In this document: in pieces, positions 34,101 through 46,529 of the stretch | Layout: each line of letters opens with the position of its first letter | Position numbering within the stretch: position 1 is the stretch's first letter | Assembly (NCBI RefSeq): GCF_933775445.1 | Contig: NC_065873.1 | Coordinates: 16,430,001 to 16,494,000, forward strand | DNA length: 64,000 nt | Direction: 5' to 3' | Source: Argentina anserina | Taxonomy: Eukaryota > Streptophyta > Magnoliopsida > Rosales > Rosaceae | Program-made: the position numbers and the translations under genes | Notes under the pieces: generated by a model | What the model was told of the DNA's origin: nothing | The model's input: only the letters and a program-made list of their open reading frames with translations | Database searches by the model: none

Positions 34101-37100
34101 TATGAAGCAACATTAAGCATTACTATCTGAATAAGTTATGTGGTTCTTACTTAACAAGTGTATATGATAAAGAATGGAACAACAGAAAGGAATTGCTTAG
34201 TGTTACCATTCATATAATTATTGAATGATCTGATAAGAAATGTTTTATGGGCATAAAATAACAACATAGAAGTACTAGCAGCTTGAACCTTAAGCAAGAA
34301 GGGGGTTCATTACCTATCAATTAGCCAAAGAACCCCATCTTTGACGCCCACCACAACCAGAGGTCCTATAGGTCGTTTCTGCTCTATTGGAAAGCGAGTA
34401 ACTGCAACTGAGACCCCTCCACCACCAACAGCCACCTCATTAACCTTTCTTTCTTCTGTCATCCCAGAATCATCTCCATCAACTCTAGATAGCTTTGACA
34501 AGGTTAAGAACGGGGGCACAGATGGAGCATGCTGAAATGAGGCTAATCGCACCACCTAAAACAGGAATGAAAAAAAAGTTTGAAATTTCCATTAAAAAGA
34601 AATATGATTTTAATATATAGCATTTGGTCATAACTCATCCGCTTACTATATTTTTATATAAAGTTTTAAGCTGCGCATCCTATGAAAGATGAAGACAACA
34701 ACTTGGATTTTTTATTTTTTATCCTTTTTCTATTTTTTTAGGATGAACTTGGATTAAATATCTGAATGTTAGAAAAACAGAACTTACAGGTCCTAATAAA
34801 GGCAATCTTCTGTAATCAATAAAGAGTATTTTTACTGGCATTTTCTTAATAATTCGCTATGCAATGAGTAATCCAAATGTCAGAATTCAGAAACAGAACT
34901 CTGATGTTAACCTATTTTTAGTGTATCTTGTAGATATAAACAATCGTACAGTGAAGTTTTCTGGATACAATTTGTTATAAAACACCAGATGCTTTCGCCA
35001 TAAGGAGCAAGTCCAAAGAAACTGAACAAAAACTTATTAACATCTATGCCAATATGGATGCCCAAGAACCTGCCAGTCACGATGAACGTCCCCCTTTCCC
35101 CTCCCTATATGGAGGAAAAGGGGAAGAGAGGGTAGTACATGGTTATGCATACCCAAGGGATTCCTGCCATCACTAATAATGTTGAATGAAAGGTCGGCAC
35201 TAAGCCCAATAACTCATACACTTGGGACCTCTTCTTACCTGTAGCATTGGGGGCCTCAATGCTATTCTTTCTTGATTAGCAGATTGAGGACCATCGACTG
35301 CAATTAGTGCTAAATCACCATGCTCAACAAGGGCTTTCGCTTGTGCCTCCTTAAGCTTCATCTCATCTTTCCTCTTTTTTGTTTCGATATCAATTGCTGC
35401 GACCCCAGCATCCACAAAAACGCACCTGGAAAAAGCAGCAACCAAAGATGCATGCTTATACTTCACAATATTTTTTGACACACAATCAGTCCATTTTACG
35501 TTTCATTTTTTACATCAGTGCTAAAATCATATCGTCTCTTGACACCAGTTTTACCAACCAGTAAGGGTTTTTAATGTATATAGGTCTTGATTAAATTACT
35601 GTTATTGTTGCTTCCAGGGGAAAGGCAAAGTTAAGTCGGCTCCCGATTTCTTGAAATGCATTAACATTTGTCACTTAAACCTTAGTTTGTGTTTTCTCTA
35701 CGAGCTATGATTGCTTGAAATGATAACCTTTTCTTTTAAAAAAGATTTTAATGATTATGCACCAGTCACTAGTTTTTAACAAAGGCCAAATTAATCCATT
35801 GTAAAGGAAAGAAATATAGCCTAACCACATAATATTTTATAGACGGAGAAGATATACACCCAAAGACTTCAGTGTTAAGAATTCTGACATTGTTGTGGCA
35901 ACAGACATGTAGCATCATACAAACAAGTCTAAGGTACTACAAATCTAACTCGTCTAAATTGGCTAATTGACTTAAAATACTACAATTTAACAGTACTTTC
36001 CCCACCAAAAAAAAATCAAAGATAAATCCTCGAATCTTTAATAAAAAAAATAGTATTTTGGGAAAAGTATTATATCTTACTCGATGGTGGTAGGGGTGAC
36101 AACAAACAACTGTCGCCGATGCCAAACAGCACCAGTAGCATTTGGAATTGCAACATCTCCCAGGTATCTATATTGTGGGCGTAAAGACGATATGACTATG
36201 TATTTCTGATATGCAAAAGCGCAATACTCAACCGTTTGATCCCATGCTGTCCATTCTGGATGAGGAAGTAGACCACCAACAGGTTGAAAAGTTTCCCAAC
36301 TGCATAGTTAAAACGATTTATTATTAATAGTAAATCATATCGTCTCATAGCCATATATAAATAAATAATAGATAAATAACTTATGCAAGTACAGCACAAC
36401 ATCCTTTACCAATCGACATTAAAAATATATCTGGATGTGGACACGTTTGGAGTATTCAAACATATTCAAAAGTCTGTAGCTTCTCAAAATAGGCAATACA
36501 GGCAACCACATATAGGAGCAAAGTTCAAGCATCATTCTACGAGAACTGATCACACAGAGGGTAAATGAGTTGAGTCGGCAAAAGCTTGCCTAACATTATT
36601 TTTTGTTTTTAACATAGATTTAAATTATCCAAAACACCTGACCTGCAAGCTAGTAACAAAAAGAAAACGATGAAATGAAACGGAATAAAAAGTTTCCTAG
36701 TACAATAATTTGAAATGAAGAATATGCTAATTCGTATCTTCACTACTATCACACTGGCAGGAAAAGTAACATAACAAAAATCTTTACCTATATAGCTGAA
36801 AATTTTGGGGTGTAGCCTCAGCTGGAGACTTAGAAGAAAAATCATCATAAGTGGAAAAAGAAGAAACACCAGCACCTCCAAATCCAGACAGGGGCATGGA
36901 TTGAATTGTTGAAATAGCGGTTGCAGCAACTGGACTAATTCTCCTAGATGTTCGATATGCAACACCAAGAAGTGCCCCTCCATGCAATCCAATGACCTGG
37001 GAAATATAAATGAGTTATAGAAATTACTAAATGATCTTCATCAATAGTTTGAACGATGAGTCCATCATCAATGCATATCCACTGACTGGGTGCATAAACC

Positions 37101-40100
37101 TGATAAGATATTTGAAGGCTAGAATACATCTTTAACAACAAACCAGACTGAAGAGAATACTTACCGGGTCAGTGCGACCACCTATGGATCTCATTAAAAT
37201 ATTTGAGGTGCCATCATCCAGCAGAATACGAACTTGTACATTGGCTGCAGAAGCAGCTGATGCTGCTGCAGCAGCAGCTTGTGCTGCAGCTGCAGCTGCT
37301 TCTTTTGCTTTTCTGGACGAACTACCCTTGTGAACTACAGGAATTCGAGGAGGCAATGACGCTTCCAGTATGGCAAATCTGTCACGGCATGTGTCCCAAG
37401 CCAAAAGCCTGGCACTGCCTGAATCAACTACGGACCAGTCACTAACTTTGTAAATAGAGAAGTACGGAATATCTGGCCAGACTATAGCAAGATACCTGCA
37501 ACAAAGCATATGGAAAAATATATACATGTTAGAATTGAAGCTCCAAAATGCAATATGTTGGACTCGCACTACACGAAATTTCAGCTGAGACATGCAAATA
37601 GTCACCAAATCAGGTGGCAGTGTCTCATTTATTTTTAACATGGGCATTATTTATCATTTACTCTACATCTGCTGTGAGACCACATACTCTAGATGAATTA
37701 ATTTTTAATAGAGCATGTGGTCTCACATTCAACACGTAACATTTCCTTTCACCTGGCATGTGTCATATCAGAAATGCACACAAGTAGATGCAAAATTTAA
37801 ACACAGGCATTGTGACCAAGAAGCATTTTTCGTTGCTTCTATGAATGTTCAATAAACAAACCCTGAAATTACTAATTGAACTTGATAATGCAATCAAAAG
37901 TGCAGCACATGAAATGTAGGTAGCTAAAATAAAACAACTATAGCGCCAGATGCAACTTACTTTCCCGAACTGCTTACAGAAAGAACCGAATACGAGTCAT
38001 GCGGAACAGGCGTACTAATGTGCTTCTTAATCTGTTTGACATGTAACGTTTCAAGTGAATCTCCCTTCAAAGAAGCATTATTTCCAAGAGTTGGATTTGC
38101 TGTCTGGGATAACTGAAAGTTTATTAGCTTAAGTTCCCTTTCAATAACATACACAGCAGAATGCTCTCGACTTCCTGATGGTGTTAGTAGGGGAGCTACA
38201 GCTGGAAGAGATTTGGGATCAAATTCACTGATAATAATACCGACGTTGGTCCCAGTAGCAACCAGATGAGGCTGTAAAGGATGTGCAACCATACAGTATA
38301 CCTGCAATACAGCCAATGAATGAAATTCATTATAACTTGACAACATTCGTTGGAATACTGTCAAACATACTTTGACAACTGAATGGTTTAAAAGTCACAG
38401 AACTAATGAACCTAACTTCTTAAAGCGGGAAAGAGATATAGAATTTAGTCTAAAAGTCAGAACTGAATGATTTAATAAATCACAACTTAATGAATGAACG
38501 TGACTTCGGGAAAAGGATATAAAAATGGTTTAATAAGTGATAACTGAATTTTGTTCTTTAGGTGCATAGCAGAGTAGTTTATCTCTCTTTTGAATTCCAA
38601 CTTTCTATATTTCATTTCAAAATTGACCAATCTACTTCAGAGTAGATCTCACAGGCAACAATATTTTGTGTTTCTTCTAGATTCCTATGAAGTTGTGTCA
38701 CAGAAACAACAAAGAATTAAACATGACTTCCACCTAGACGAATTGATAAAGTGCACATGGGTTGGAAATGCTAAGATTAAGGAAAAAGAGAAAAACTGTG
38801 GGGAAAGTTGAATTCCCAAAAAATGCAGGAAACATAAGCATTACCCTCTAAAAATGATTAACAACAAAATATCTGGTCATAGTGCACATGCAATATATAT
38901 AGTTGCAGTAAATAAAAAAATTTAGTTCAACTATAACAGACCCAAATTGTCATATAGAGTAGGATTTACGAATCTGCATTAATTTTGCCGCCAGGTTCTA
39001 AGGTTTCCTATCCAAGAAAAAAAAATTAAGATCTGTGAACAATTCTCCCTCCGTGACCAAATAGTTTTTAAGCAGCAGTTGAAATGTCATATTTAGTAAA
39101 GAAAATGAGTAAAGATAAAAGGACGACCTCTGCAAAATGGTCTGCAAAAAGTTCACCATAACTATAAAATACTTTTAGACATTGCGAAAGTCAACAGTTC
39201 TCAAAGCCTTGATTAAGATTTTACTTCTCAAACAAATGACAGCCTGGATGTATAGCTCAAGTCTTTTTTTAATATAGAATAATATCAATTCCTGATAATT
39301 TTTATAAAGAGAATCTTACCCTAATTTTCTTATTGGGAGCGATCACATGTGGAGGGATCAGAGAAGAAAGTTCACACAACGGCCTTGTGAGAGCAGAGTA
39401 AGTTGGGTGTTCAATGGCCCTGACAATGTTTCCGAACAATTCTTATTGATATCCATCACAAATAACCAAAAGAAAACATTATTTTGTCACAGTTCATAAC
39501 CAAGCTATAACTAACTTTTCTTGGTCAACATCCCAGATTCTCATCAAAGAGCAAGGCACACTTGAGAATTATAATGAGCATAACACTAGAAACATATATA
39601 GTACATAACTACATACCATATATTGGAATCTTTTACGCAAGTCAATATATCAAGGTTTGGAGCACGAGGGTGGCACCAGGATGCCACACTATGGCAAGCT
39701 AGTTTAGAGACAGGTTTAATGCGTCGCAGCTCCTGATACATAATGAAAGAGAAAAGCGGGAAAATGAAACACAGACATCAGTTATATCAAAATTATAAGC
39801 TCCAACAGATTTCTGATTAGGACAAACACTTCTCATACACATTTAGCATTTTCTTAAACATTTGGTACCTTGAAAGAAATCGTGTCCCATATAGCTAATG
39901 TCTTATCTGCACCAATTGAGATAAGCTGAGGAGCTGCTCCAATCACTCTAGAAAGTTCAACAGCCACAACCCCACCATCATGTGCCTATAAGCATCAAGA
40001 AAGAATTGTATGATATGCTGTCTCTGTTATCTGTGCATGTCGATATTAATTCTGTACTATATTTATAGAACATGAAATGCGTGCATGCATAAAGCCCCCA

Positions 40101-42667
40101 CCCTTCACATGAACGCAAAAGAATTACTAAAAAAAGGAAAGAATAAGTCAATTCACACATTTACTAGTAGGATTGCACACTTTACTAATGAAAAAAAAAA
40201 CTGTGGATACAAAGTCCATGATCTCCAGCATAACATCCTTAGCAACAATCTTAAAATTCTCAATAATACTTTAGTATAAAAGGGTAGAAAACAACCATAA
40301 GGTGGACGTCTCCAGCTTAACCCACAAGATAAAAGCTTACTGTCAAATCAAAATTCTCAATTCCATCAAGAAGAAACGAACTAAGAGTATTATTTTATAA
40401 ACGGTCCAACAAAGATGCCTAAAGAGAACCTAATGGTTTAATTATATATAACCAAACGAAACAAGAACATCAAAACCCAAATTCCCAAAGTCAAATATTT
40501 ACTCTTATGGCAATGAAATGGGTCCGCAAAATCACAATATTGGATGTCTTCTATCTATAGTAGAGAGCAGGCTGAACATATGGCTACATTGTCTTTAAAA
40601 AATAAACATTAATAAAATGACAACATCTACAAGGCTTGGTGTGAAAGAATAAGGAGATAATTGCCTTTATACTGAGCTTGGGTACGAGTTCTCTTGAATC
40701 TTGAGCATGATCTGCACTCCAAACTACAAGCAAACCATCATTACCCCCAGAGACCAGGAGAGCCTGCAATAAAATTTCAATCAGGGCAAAGAATGTAAAA
40801 GAAAATACATACAATACTTATAGCTCCAACACATGATTTTCATATCTGCAAATTCCCCAGAACCTTTCCCGGTTCCAATTTTTTATCATCACTGACGTTT
40901 GAATGACGAACCACTTTGATGAACATGGAATCTAAATCATCTTTTAAAACAAAGAAAGAGTAACATTCTGTGAATTTTCAAAGGTACAAACAATATCATA
41001 CAGGAAACTGAACATAGGTATTTAGAATCAGAAAAAGAATTGTTACATGAAAATCATGGTTGAAAACAAAGCCAGCATAAACACACTACGAACTTACCTC
41101 ACCAGAAGTAGACACAAATGTCATCAAACAAGCTATGGATCCTTTGTGACCTCCGGTGTATCTTCTTACAAGCTGAATGAAACAAGAATATCAAACAAAC
41201 CAATGGTTTTCATGGCAAACAATGATGGGAAATTTAGAAATGTGCAAACCTTCCACGTCATCATTGAAAGTACTCTAATAACACCATCTGATCCACCAAA
41301 AGCTACAAGAGGAACATCACCAACAGCAGATCTAGAAAGGAATTCCATACTAAAAGAACACGAGGACAAGAGATAAACGGACAGCACCAAAAATGTCAGT
41401 TTCATGAAGAGAAAAACAAAACAAGTGTGTAAGTCTTGGCTTCCAGAGTCAGAAACACACCAGAATCGATTTCAATGAATTATGAAAGCTACTCTGTTAG
41501 TGAATAACAACATCAACAAAAATAAGGATAAAAGGAATAGTGTCTTGCCAGAGAAGTGATTTGTTGTCCAGTTCTTGCTTTGGCACATCACGGCCGCGCA
41601 TTGTCACCAAGTCCAAAAATATGGCTTTGTTTTCACAACAGATGACAAGAAAGTGTCTTCCTTTGGTTGTTGGAGCAGGAGAACTAAATGGTGATGCTAC
41701 ATTATTGACAGCCGATGGAGCCTCCGCAGCGGCAGAACGGTTGCGCCAAAGTTGCCAAAAGCGCACGTCATCATCGTAAAAGTTTACCTGCTTAACACTT
41801 TTTTGAGACACAGCATGTCCTCAGGCCTCAGTGTGCATAAAGGCTGCAATAAAAAGGAAAAGAACAATGCAAGTGCTGTGGTCTTTTACCTCCCACCACG
41901 CATGGCTTCAGTAGGTTTCCCCTTGGAGTCTATCAATCACATACAAACAACACAATTACAAAAATACATTAGTACCAGTACGAATACATATAATAAATAA
42001 TTACACATTATTGAGTTCTCCGGTTTCCTGACGCAAGTTTAGAAATCCTAACGAGTCACATTAGCTACTTGTTTTACTATCTTCTTAAGTGAGCAATGTT
42101 CCAGTTAAAGCAACACAATGTGAAAGATGGCAATACTGAGAATCCATTTCAAACAACACAATGTGGCAAATGTACCGTCGCAATTACATTGTAGTTCTAA
42201 GTAAAATGTTATCTAAAATCTTTCTTATTTCATGTATGTAATCTTCTTAATGATTCTTCATAAATCTTTGAGTTACTTCTTGAGCTAAACTTCAATAATT
42301 AGGTAATTGCAAATGAGAAGCAGTTGCTGAAATTGAATAGTCGGAAATGAATTAAACGATTCAGTACCTGTTTCACCCTCGGCGAGCTTCTCCAGCTTGG
42401 CTCCGACCAAGCGTCGGTGGTCGACGCCGCCGGCTTTGAGCTCGTAAATCACCTGAGAATCAAAAACGAGAGTTAAAACAAAGACCACAAATCGAACAAG
42501 GAGGAGAAGAAAAGAGAGGAGGCGAGATTGGGAACCTGGCGGTGTTCCCAGTTCCAAACGGAGACGTGATCGGAGGCGTCGGCGCTGACGAGCCATGGAT
42601 GCGTGGGATGCAACTGAATCTTGACGATCTTCTCGTTCGACGGACGGAATGCTTTTAACCGCAACAT
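31145..42667 (-). CDS. TWD40-2: TWD40-2, WD40 subunit of the TPLATE endocytic complex
   Basis: Twenty-one minus-strand exons (42667-42536, 42452-42368, 41929-41890, 41797-41549, 41349-41250, 41172-41098, 40763-40665, 39985-39869, 39732-39617, 39419-39320, 38301-37961, 37495-37165, 36996-36788, 36299-36081, 35425-35239, 34555-34314, 33799-33707, 33609-33508, 33162-32808, 32307-32170, 32095-31145) encode 1426 residues with all phases closing. It opens MLRLKAFRPSNEKIVKIQLH; WD40 blades (HPWLVSADASDHVSVWNW, LLVSGGNDGLLVVWSADH) form N-terminal beta-propellers. A poly-Ala segment, an alpha-solenoid (REHHDDLAQFLLGMGYATEA) and a low-complexity tail of 9-residue repeats follow. As I recall, it matches Arabidopsis At5g24710 rather than TWD40-1. 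The TPLATE complex is a plasma-membrane adaptor for clathrin-mediated endocytosis. Two introns, after exons 4 and 7, have GC donors. A Copia element sits 0.5 kb upstream. Confidence 0.94.
31215..31640 (-). repeat. 27-bp coding minisatellite in TWD40-2
   Basis: About 13 in-frame copies of a 27-bp unit encode variants of A-P-Q-(S/P)-(D/E)-(A/T)-(A/P)-S-Q. One longer variant (VPQQEAPASAAAPQQEVPFQ) shows a partial duplication. Unit number probably varies between alleles. The tail is intrinsically disordered and Gln/Pro/Ser-rich. Confidence 0.9.
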
Positions 42668-43155
42668 TGATCGGAATTTTGGATCGGAACTCGATTAGTG
42701 AATGGGTTTCAGATCAGCAACGCATTATGACCTAAACGGAGAGATGGGAGGAGCAGAGATGAAGATTTTTGTAGCCAAAATTTGAAATGCCAGATTGCTC
42801 TTCTCTCTGCTTATTATGACCAGATCGGGGAGGTCTCTCTTTTCGTCTCCTTTCTTTTCTTTCCACCGCCAGCGCGATTTACCGCGCGGTCAATCTATTT
42901 GACTAGCCGCATCAGACTCACCTTTTGTTACAGTCATTTTTTTTTTCTGATTGTTGTGAAGTGTTGGAGCTTCAAAATAATTGATTTTTATCGGCTGATT
43001 GTTGTCAATACTTTTCTATACGGCAGATGGCATAAATTGAAAACAATGATACAATGAAGACATGTAAATATGTGCTATAACATTCAACTATTGATGTGGT
43101 AAATATGAGTTAGAGCCAATGAGCATAAAATGTTACTAACACGTAAGAAAATGTC
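42668..43155. other. TWD40-2 5' region
   Basis: A short stretch between the TWD40-2 start codon and the Copia insertion. It holds the leader and proximal promoter, including a TC/T-rich segment (42795-42860) and the palindromic ACCGCGCGGT near 42890. No other gene was recognised. Confidence 0.6.
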
Positions 43156-43160
43156 AGAAG

Positions 43161-43344
43161 TGTTTCAGGATGAAATAATTGTGTATTATTGAATGATATG
43201 GGGGCCTATATATAGGCATTACAAAACCACAATCCCGTAGGATTCGGAGTCATAATCTATTACGGAGATGCTAATCTATCTCCTAACATGAAACCTATTA
43301 GGCTAAGACACACATAAGGGTAGAATAGTAATTCTCCCGGAACA
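43161..43344 (-). repeat. 3' LTR (left copy)
   Basis: Begins TG and ends CA on both strands, with the target duplication AGAAG immediately outside. TATATATAGG inside the repeat may be the promoter TATA region. Confidence 0.95.
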
Positions 43345-44469
43345 CTTCCCCTTGTGTCGCATGCCTAGGTTGCATGGTGCACACATCGTTGCCTCGGTAA
43401 AAACCTTGTCAAGCAAAACAAAAACCTCTTGGGTAAAACAAAAGCTTGATCGAAGGGAAAAAGAGCACAACGCACCGTCTACATTTGATAGCATCATGTG
43501 AGCTAGACTCCCCCTAAAGTCTACGAAACAACTCCCCCTGATTAGTGCCATAATCATGGAGTACAAAGAACAACGTATACAACGTTCATTACATGGTTCT
43601 CAAACGTAGTCTTGGGCTAATGATTAATCATTAATCTAGCCACACATCCTTAGATCATCCATGCTATACTTAGCCAAACTTAGATCTTAGGAAACAAGAT
43701 TGCATAACAACTCAAAACAAGAGTTTGCAATGAAAATCAGATTCTCGGGTAGAATGACATTCACTCACTTAAATGGTCATAACTTCTTCGTCAACATAGG
43801 TATCAGCGAACCGTAAAATGTTCTGAAAAGTAGACACCCGTGTCTTTCCAGTGACATAAGGTTCACAACCTCATCCGATCGGAGCAGTTCACAATGATCT
43901 GTCGAAGTTGACTGACTTGCAAATTTCCGGACAGGACTGTCCTACTTTGCTAAAACGGCCATAACTCACTCAATATGATAGCTATGAACGAATGGTTGAT
44001 GTCCATGGAAATTATACACATAGGCCTTTCCAACGGTACCAATTTCACCATATATCATCGAGCGAGCTGTCTTGTAGGTCTCGTTGAAGTTGACCTACGA
44101 AACTGGACAGATTCTGATTTGTCACATTTAATGTGTCTTTCGCGAAAAGAATGGGGGAATGGACCAATGAAGGACTGATTTTGGTCCAAGACGGAACCGT
44201 ACGCATCCTCTACGCTACCAGTGTCGACTGCTACACCAAGGCATACGTTGATGTTGCTGGAGCTGCTGGCGGCGTTGGTGTGGATAGGATTTGTGTTGGT
44301 TCACTGAGTGTAGAACTAAACTCATGTCAAAGAAGCAATGCAAGTCCAATGACAATGCATAGGCGCATAGCTAATCACGTCATAATGAAAGCAATAGTGT
44401 CCCAACAACACTAACATGTATGAATGTATAGCTCATTGAATCTCTTCATCATCTATACTTAGACGGAAT

Positions 44470-46529
44470 AGAGAATCAAGAATTAGCTTCATATGAACAC
44501 ATATGGGTATGAGTTCTTGCAACCGATTGTACTACGTTCTCTCGAATGTCGCAATCTGATTACATAAGCTCTCCGTGGTCTGGAGGCATTTAAAGTCCCT
44601 CGGGCACTCTCATATCTGCGTCAAGATCCCTTTACAGATATTCTATGACCACTATCATATGCTGCAAATCAGTTTTCATGGACACTACTACTGATCAAGT
44701 AGCGGAAAGCAATTATGTCCATAACGAGAGAATATAACTCATCGTAGTCAATACTAGGATAATGAGACAATCTTTGCGCCATAAGTCCTGCATATATCGC
44801 ATGACTTCATCTTTCTCATTACACTTACGAACAACGACCAACATAACAAGTCTAGTTCAGCCTGTATTGATTCTTTCCACTTCGGTCAAGTTGCTCATCG
44901 TTGATGCTTTACAACGGAATAAGAGCATAAGCGAATACATCATCAATCATGGGAGATCAATACATTAAACACACGCGCGCGCTGTATACGATCAATTCGT
45001 GAGATTTCTATTCTTCTCTAACATCAACAAAAGGAGTCTGTAGCGTCCCACAGAAACTTAGTTGATACACATGTTTAGAGAATATCTCTTGATGATGGGC
45101 AAAATACTTGTGCCTACGCACTTCGCTTCTTTCTAGTTTTGATTCTAGAGAATAATGGTCTCCCCCTCATCTAGGCAGGAGCCAAGACCGAAGCTATGAC
45201 CCTTACTAGTCCATCTTTGCGTTTGCCGCCCTTGTTTTGTGGTGCAATGCCACGGGCGCCGACAACACCACAGCGTACGATGGTGCCATCGCCGGCTTCC
45301 TTCCCACTGTCAGGGATGGTGCCAACGGTGCTAGGACCAGGTCATATGAAATTCTCTCATATTCTGAGAGTTCCAACCTTACCGGCACATCACAGCATTT
45401 ATGTGCGATCTCGTCACTTTCGCAATATCGGTAAAGTCATTAAGCATCGAATCTTTGACTTTCTGGAGGTCGATAATGCGTTGCACATTTGCTCACTTTG
45501 AGTAGTGCGGGATCTTAATGAGACATAGTGCCACACTACGTCAATTCCTGGCGTTAAAACCAGAATGGGAGCATTCCATATCTCCCCCTAACGACGGGAA
45601 ATATGTCTCATCAAAGTGACCGTCTGCTAATATCGCAGGATAGAGATCAACGGTTGTAGATTGGAAATAGCGGACAAGTGTTGGTGATTCATAAATCATA
45701 ACCAACCCGAATACTTAATCGTTTCAAGTAGACCCATTGAGATAACTACAATAGAGGCACATAAATAACTTTAACCAAATAGGCGTTAGTGACAAGAACA
45801 TTGGGATCGTATCCAGTGACCATCTGGTACGCACTAAACACTTGGCAAGTTGTGGGTCTGAAACGAATAAGTGTCGCTGCATGCAACATCATTACATATC
45901 CCCATGCAAAAATCGGTAGGTTAGTACCCATAACCAAGTCCGAGCTCTGCTAGATCGTGCGGTGAATGAACATGAGGAATAATATGTTCAACGACGATCC
46001 TAGTAGATATGCAAAACGAAATCATCAAAGTCGTGGAGGTGAACTCTCCAATGGTATCCATTCAAATAGATTTGAGAGGATAGGAAGGGTGGTGAGCCCT
46101 TAGTATGATGATCATAGCTAAAAACTTTAGCGAATGCAGCGTTTCTTGTGGAAAGCAAAGCGACGTGTGACCAACGCGTCGATGCTCTTAACCTATGCCA
46201 TAAAAATACCGAAAAATGTCCGTATTCGGTTGGATAGGGTCCACTAATGTCACCTTAAATACTTTGTAAGAATGGAATGTTCTCGGTTGGAGCCTTAGCA
46301 AATAAGGACTTCCTTGAAATCTAGCAAAAGAACAAGCTTTGCAAAATGAGCGATTGGCATCAGAGATTGTCATGGAGGCATTAGAAAACACGGGAGGCAT
46401 CACAAGCTCCTGTGAAGGATGGGATGCCGCCACCGACGGCCTTAATGCCATGGAGCCGCCGAAATAGGCAGGCTCGGCCTCACCGTGTGGAGCATGGGTG
46501 AGGTGGTCCTCCAATCGCTTCGTGAACAT
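44470..46529 (-). pseudogene. Degenerate Copia pol (integrase and reverse transcriptase remnants)
   Basis: Reading the minus strand, the order is that of Copia pol. First comes a zinc-binding integrase remnant with CKACSFA and FRYF (46190-46530). Next is an integrase piece with NLPIFAWGYVMMLHAATLIR (about 45830-45930), then YESPTLVRYF and ILADGHFDE (45610-45700). A reverse-transcriptase remnant follows, with IQAELD (about 44870), a shifted RNEKDEVMRY segment, and later pieces in several frames down to about 44470. Stops and frameshifts occur every few dozen codons. No RNase H was found in the expected position. Confidence 0.8.
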
